64,000 bases of DNA from positions 55,330,025 to 55,394,024 of the forward strand of contig CP136068.1 of NCBI GenBank assembly GCA_032622095.1. The letters run 5' to 3'. The notes under the pieces are model-generated. The model had not been told where the DNA came from, searched no databases, and saw only the letters and a program-made list of their open reading frames with translations. This DNA is from Siphonodentalium dalli. Taxonomy: Eukaryota; Mollusca; Scaphopoda; Gadilida; Siphonodentaliidae. This document shows, piece after piece, positions 60,710 through 64,000 of this stretch (its first letter is position 1; every line of letters begins with the position of its first letter). Both the position numbers and the translations under genes were made by a program.

Positions 60710-61255
60710 AACAATAAAGCTTCTCAAATCATCGGCATAGTCGATAGAACTTTCACGAACTTGGACATCGACACTTTCCGATCGCTCTATACATAAGCAT
60801 GGTCAGACCTATCATCGAATGCTGTAACTCTGTATGGAGCCCACATCACAAATGTCAAAGCATTGTGTCAGAGAAAATACAAAGAAAAGCAACGAAACTA
60901 GTTCGTCAAATCAAAACTCTATGCTACCGAGACCGAATGATAAGACTCAATCTGATGTCTTTAAAATATCGAAGATTTAGAGGAGATCTAATCGAGGTAA
61001 ATATATATATAAACTGTTGAATGGTCATTACAATATCAAGGCCTGTGCCATATTAGAAAGAAATTCATCAGGAAGAACAAGCTACAGATGCGCACTGTTA
61101 ACAATGACATAGTAAAATATTTCTTCACGCAGAGGGTGGTAAATAGCTGGAACTCTTTGCCAGACTTCGCTGTTGAGGCTCCAACACTCGATCGATTCAA
61201 ACTATACATAGACTCATTCTTCTATTATATAAAATACGAGTTCGACGGCAAGTAA
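60710..61255 (+). pseudogene. LINE reverse transcriptase C-terminal remnant
   Basis: Read in successive frames, the pieces match the C-terminal part common to many non-LTR elements: ASQIIGIVDRTFTNLD (from about 60716), LVRP-like MVRPIIECCNSVWSP (60799 on), an E-KIQRKATKLV block, YRRFRGDLIEV, KLLNGHYNI (about 61009), and finally FFTQRVVNSWNSLP with the end at the TAA 61253-61255. At least three frameshifts (near 60792, 60998, 61075) disable it. The catalytic RT core is absent. It is a different lineage from the 43.3-kb copy, whose C-terminus has a zinc knuckle instead. Confidence 0.85.
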
Positions 61256-61363
61256 TATGTTCAAGTGACTCACAAGAAAATATCGAATGACGATACATAT
61301 ATTTGTATACAAACATTGCAAATAATGTTATTGGGGCGAAAAGTCGCAAGACTTGTTCCGTAT

Positions 61364-61390
61364 TATGATGATGATGATGATGATGATGAT
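61364..61390 (+). repeat. (GAT)n microsatellite
   Basis: About nine GAT/ATG triplets, just downstream of the LINE remnant, where LINE tails often carry short repeats. Confidence 0.9.
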
Positions 61391-61418
61391 ATTAGGGATA
61401 GAACAAACCACTATTATG

Positions 61419-61680
61419 ATGGACCTCCGCAAATAGAGACCTACTGCAAATTGTCACACCGATCAGCACCTAATGGAGTTAATGAACGAACCAGTGGCTG
61501 ACTCGGCTGTATCCGACTAACCTCGTTAAAATACGTATCAATTGAGATATACGCATCCGTTCCCTCATTAAAACCAACATATTCGACCATTTTAAGGGAA
61601 CTCCGCGAATTCGACATTTCCGCAAATGGACCTCCGCAAATAGGGGACCTACTGCAATTTATCGACATCGGCGTCGCACT
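61419..61680 (+). repeat. Direct repeat pair, ~205 bp apart
   Basis: ATGGACCTCCGCAAATAG-GACCTACTGCAA occurs at about 61419-61450 and 61624-61656, with following similarity (tcacaccgatc / tcgacatcggc). Boundaries not defined. Confidence 0.6.
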
Positions 61681-62013
61681 ACGACGTTTAGTGTGTACCA
61701 AAAATTCCCGTTTCTATAAATAAAACGACCATGCACCCATGCGATACAATAATTTATACACCAGAATACACCCGAGGTGCGTAATGATCACATTGTCAGA
61801 GTGCTAATTTTGGACAATTATTTTATTGTTTATTTACATTGATTTGACTCTATCAGATGTGTGGTTCGTTTCTATAGTATTCGCGTTAGGTTCGTTTCTT
61901 TGTTAGATTAGGCTTTCTCTAAATTACAACAATTCTTTGCATTAAAGGAGAAGATATCAATTAATTGTACCAGTGTAGCTGCGACACAGTCAGATACGAT
62001 CGTTTCGGATTCT

Positions 62014-62646
62014 GTGAGTACACAAACTCAAGTTATTTCAAAAACTGATATTGGTATCACGGTTTCGCCATCGACACATAGTGTTAATAGTGCTATCCAA
62101 ACGATACCGGACTCCGTAGTTCAGAAACACGATTCGTCAACGGAGCAGCTTCCGGCATCATTACAATTCCAATCTAAAATCATCGACATCGTTCCCAAGA
62201 ATGAATCACCGACAACAAAACCTTTTCAACATTCCCAGTCAGTTAATGTGACTGAAAAAGTTGTTCGAAAACGGCTGCACAAGGACGAACCACAATACCT
62301 TATCAAATGGCGCGGACTCCCAGCAACTAAAAACACATGGGTAAATAGAGACGATTTGGACTTTGAAGCAATGTGCTACATATCTGATTACCCAGCGATT
62401 AAGATACCTGGAAGTTTAGTACCAAAACAGCTACACATAAATCAGCTTCCAGAACCGTCACCCATTGGTAGTGCTCAAAAAAATTATTTCGAATCTGTAC
62501 GGCGATATGTTCGACAAAGGCTAGAAAATTGTCCTCACTTTGATTACGAGTCAGTGCGCCGCGGCCTTCAAAAGCGGATGGAAAAAGACAACGAGGACAT
62601 TCGTTTAGTTCAATATGTCAAGTCATTCAGAAAAGGACAAACCTGA
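62014..62646 (+). CDS. Chromodomain protein fragment, gypsy integrase C-terminus (partial)
   Basis: In chromoviral Ty3/gypsy elements the chromodomain ends the integrase and helps direct insertion to chromatin. In this 210-residue frame residues 1-78 are Ser/Thr/Gln-rich and probably unstructured; 80-118 are the chromodomain, with YLIKWRG (95-101), NTW (107-109) and a D-D-L end; 119-210 include a YVRQRLENC/VRRGLQKRM basic stretch. The canonical Tyr before the first strand and the aromatic after KWRG are V79-like and L102, so the methyl-lysine cage looks incomplete. The listed start is a GTG inside a frame that stays open upstream to the LTR junction (about 61933), so it is not a genuine start. 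It ends at TGA 62644-62646, 78 bases before the 3' LTR. A host-domesticated role is possible but unproven. Confidence 0.75.
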   Translation: MSTQTQVISKTDIGITVSPSTHSVNSAIQTIPDSVVQKHDSSTEQLPASLQFQSKIIDIVPKNESPTTKPFQHSQSVNVTEKVVRKRLHKDEPQYLIKWRGLPATKNTWVNRDDLDFEAMCYISDYPAIKIPGSLVPKQLHINQLPEPSPIGSAQKNYFESVRRYVRQRLENCPHFDYESVRRGLQKRMEKDNEDIRLVQYVKSFRKGQT

Positions 62647-62724
62647 AAAGTTATTTTAACACTCATTCATTTTGCATGCAAACAGAGAAATTGTGGGACC
62701 AATTTCACCCGGAGGAGAGTGTGA

Positions 62725-63352
62725 TGTCAGAGTGCTAATTTTTGACAATTATTTTATTGTTTATTTACATTGATTTGACTCTATCAGATGTGTGGTTCGT
62801 TTCTATAGTATTCGCGTTAGGTTCGTTTCTTTGTTAGATTAGGCTTTCTCTAAATTACAACATTTCTTTGTATTAATCATCTGGCTATTCTTATGCAAAT
62901 TGTTCATTCTTGCCCAAGCATGTGCTCATTAATTACCATTCATCGCACGTATTCTAAGCTTTACTTTCAATAATAACTTATTTGTCAAACTGCTAATGCC
63001 ATTGTAGTGATCGGATATTTTATATGCAAATCTGTTCATCTAATCTCGCGTCGTTAATTCACACCTGTCAAGTTATAACCAATCGCGAACTGCATCGAAT
63101 AAAATATAAAAAGCTACGGTAATTTTGGGTAAGGAGGACAGAAAACACTAGAGAGATTCAGAATTTGGAAGATTGCTGTCGGACAAGTTTACCCGTCGGG
63201 CTGCATAATATGCGGTCCGGCGGGGTCATTATATGCTAGACAGATGTTATGTGTATATATATATATTGTTGCTGCTGTTACATCTGTTTATCCATGTACA
63301 AATTAAAACGACTAATTCCTCAAGATTTGTACACTTCTTCTAACCCGTAACA
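62725..63352 (+). repeat. 3' LTR
   Basis: Begins TGTCAG right after the purine tract and ends at a plausible ACA. Contains TATAAAAAG at 63105-63113, about two-thirds in, and near the end the inverted pair GTACAAAT/ATTTGTAC (about 63296-63332). Confidence 0.7.
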
Positions 63353-63955
63353 TCTACACGGAAAATCTTCTACTGGACACGGAACACGCTCTATGCAACA
63401 GTCTGTGTTTCATTCGTATACATATCCACAAACCAGAGCTTATTCCCCTTCTAAAGAGGCTCTACTAAATTTCTACCAGATTCGTCTACAAATACAGCTC
63501 TCCTAAAACATACGCACGCGTTATTGATAAAGTTTTAGTGTAATTTTTACAATACAGATTTATATATTTCTAATCAGTGTGTGAAATCATTTGTTATTGG
63601 TCATATACATGCAGGGTCGAGTATTTAAGTGTGGGTTACATACATATTATGGATGATTCTTTGCAACAATTGTTCAGCCGGTGTACCCATGGTACAGCTC
63701 TGAGTCCATCTGCGAATGGAAAGTCAATGGATATATAGTTTAAACATAGTTTATTTTATCATTAATGTATAAATGGGATTGGGGCACAAATTAAATAGCT
63801 GCTCTACCCATATACAATTACAACACGTTATTATAATAACAAGATGGTATATATATTTATTGGGTTTTTTTCTGGAGCCGGTATAATAGTAGTTAGGGGG
63901 TTTGGATATGTAGTATAATATTTTACGGTACACTTTAGTGATTCAGAGAAATTTC
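63353..63955. other. Non-coding, no gene seen
   Basis: No recognisable gene or repeat. Confidence 0.35.
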
Positions 63956-64000
63956 ACTCAAATAAAGGGTGTTGTATGATGGCCGCTAGACTCTATTTCC
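63956..64000 (+). repeat. Fragment related to the nested 3.8-5.0-kb element
   Basis: CAAATAAAGGGTGTTGTA followed by 'atggccgc' resembles 4499-4560. It is cut by the window edge. Confidence 0.4.

Larger units (their letters stand above)
61794..63352 (+). mobile_element. Deleted Ty3/gypsy-type LTR retrotransposon
   Basis: 61794-61945 and 62725-62876 are near-identical direct repeats starting TGTCAGAGTGCTAATTTT. The right copy continues to about 63352 (…CGTAACA) and is taken as the full 3' LTR; the left is only its first 152 bp. A purine tract GGAGGAGAGTG (62711-62721) lies just before the 3' LTR, as expected for plus-strand priming. The 3' LTR has a TATA-like TATAAAAAG (63105-63113). Between them is a chromodomain-coding frame. 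Missing: rest of the 5' LTR, primer-binding site, gag, protease, RT, RNase H and most integrase. No 5-bp target duplication found; the 3' LTR end is a judgement. Confidence 0.8.

Overview
The window looks like non-genic DNA from a eukaryotic, most likely molluscan (bivalve-like), nuclear genome. It is AT-rich with many (TA)n runs. Coding potential is confined to one spliced-gene exon and decayed retroelements. Two or more loci carry cores of about 150-170 bp followed by GGAC/ACGG microsatellites and a terminal hairpin, a layout known from bivalve 'pearl'/CvA-like (Helitron-related) repeats. The organism call is inference from repeat style; there is no operon, no bacterial gene and no intact transposase.

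The one recognisable host gene is on the minus strand: the first coding exon (34784 down to 34606) of an integrin alpha subunit. It has a signal peptide, the mature N-terminus and the first strands of beta-propeller blade 1, and ends at a strong GTAAGT donor. No further exon was recognised at lower coordinates, so positions 1-34605 may lie largely in intron 1 and 34785 onward is upstream of the gene.

The rest is a mobile-element and satellite landscape. Positions 1-3170 hold repeat cores, a perfect 217-bp tandem duplication and a TA-flanked 429-bp inverted-repeat element. Positions 3571-9874 form one giant inverted repeat with 3-bp TAA flanks (PIF/Harbinger-like) whose arms contain oppositely oriented minisatellites; a second TAA-flanked element is nested in its left arm. 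Positions 11389-13711 are a 2.3-kb element flanked by TTAT, inserted in an older repeat whose uninterrupted relative lies near 27.1-27.3 kb. Positions 14-28 kb carry several minisatellites, foldback elements and the first of two near-identical 0.5-kb TTAA-flanked elements (24.25 and 36.96 kb).

The right half holds a 5'-truncated, frameshifted LINE (about 43.3-45.0 kb), a 5.5-kb array of a 29-bp GACGTC-containing repeat (45.85-51.35 kb) interrupted by a 1.47-kb insertion, a 1-kb tandem duplication (52.25-54.24 kb), a foldback element, a (TC)n/(TA)n tract followed by a 30-45-bp minisatellite (59.2-59.8 kb), a second LINE remnant (60.7-61.25 kb), and a deleted Ty3/gypsy-type LTR element retaining a chromodomain reading frame (61.79-63.35 kb). 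Nothing here amounts to a co-operating gene system. The most informative signals are how repeats are built and nested, including internal empty-site evidence for two insertions and array junctions that join the two outer ends of the 29-bp satellite.
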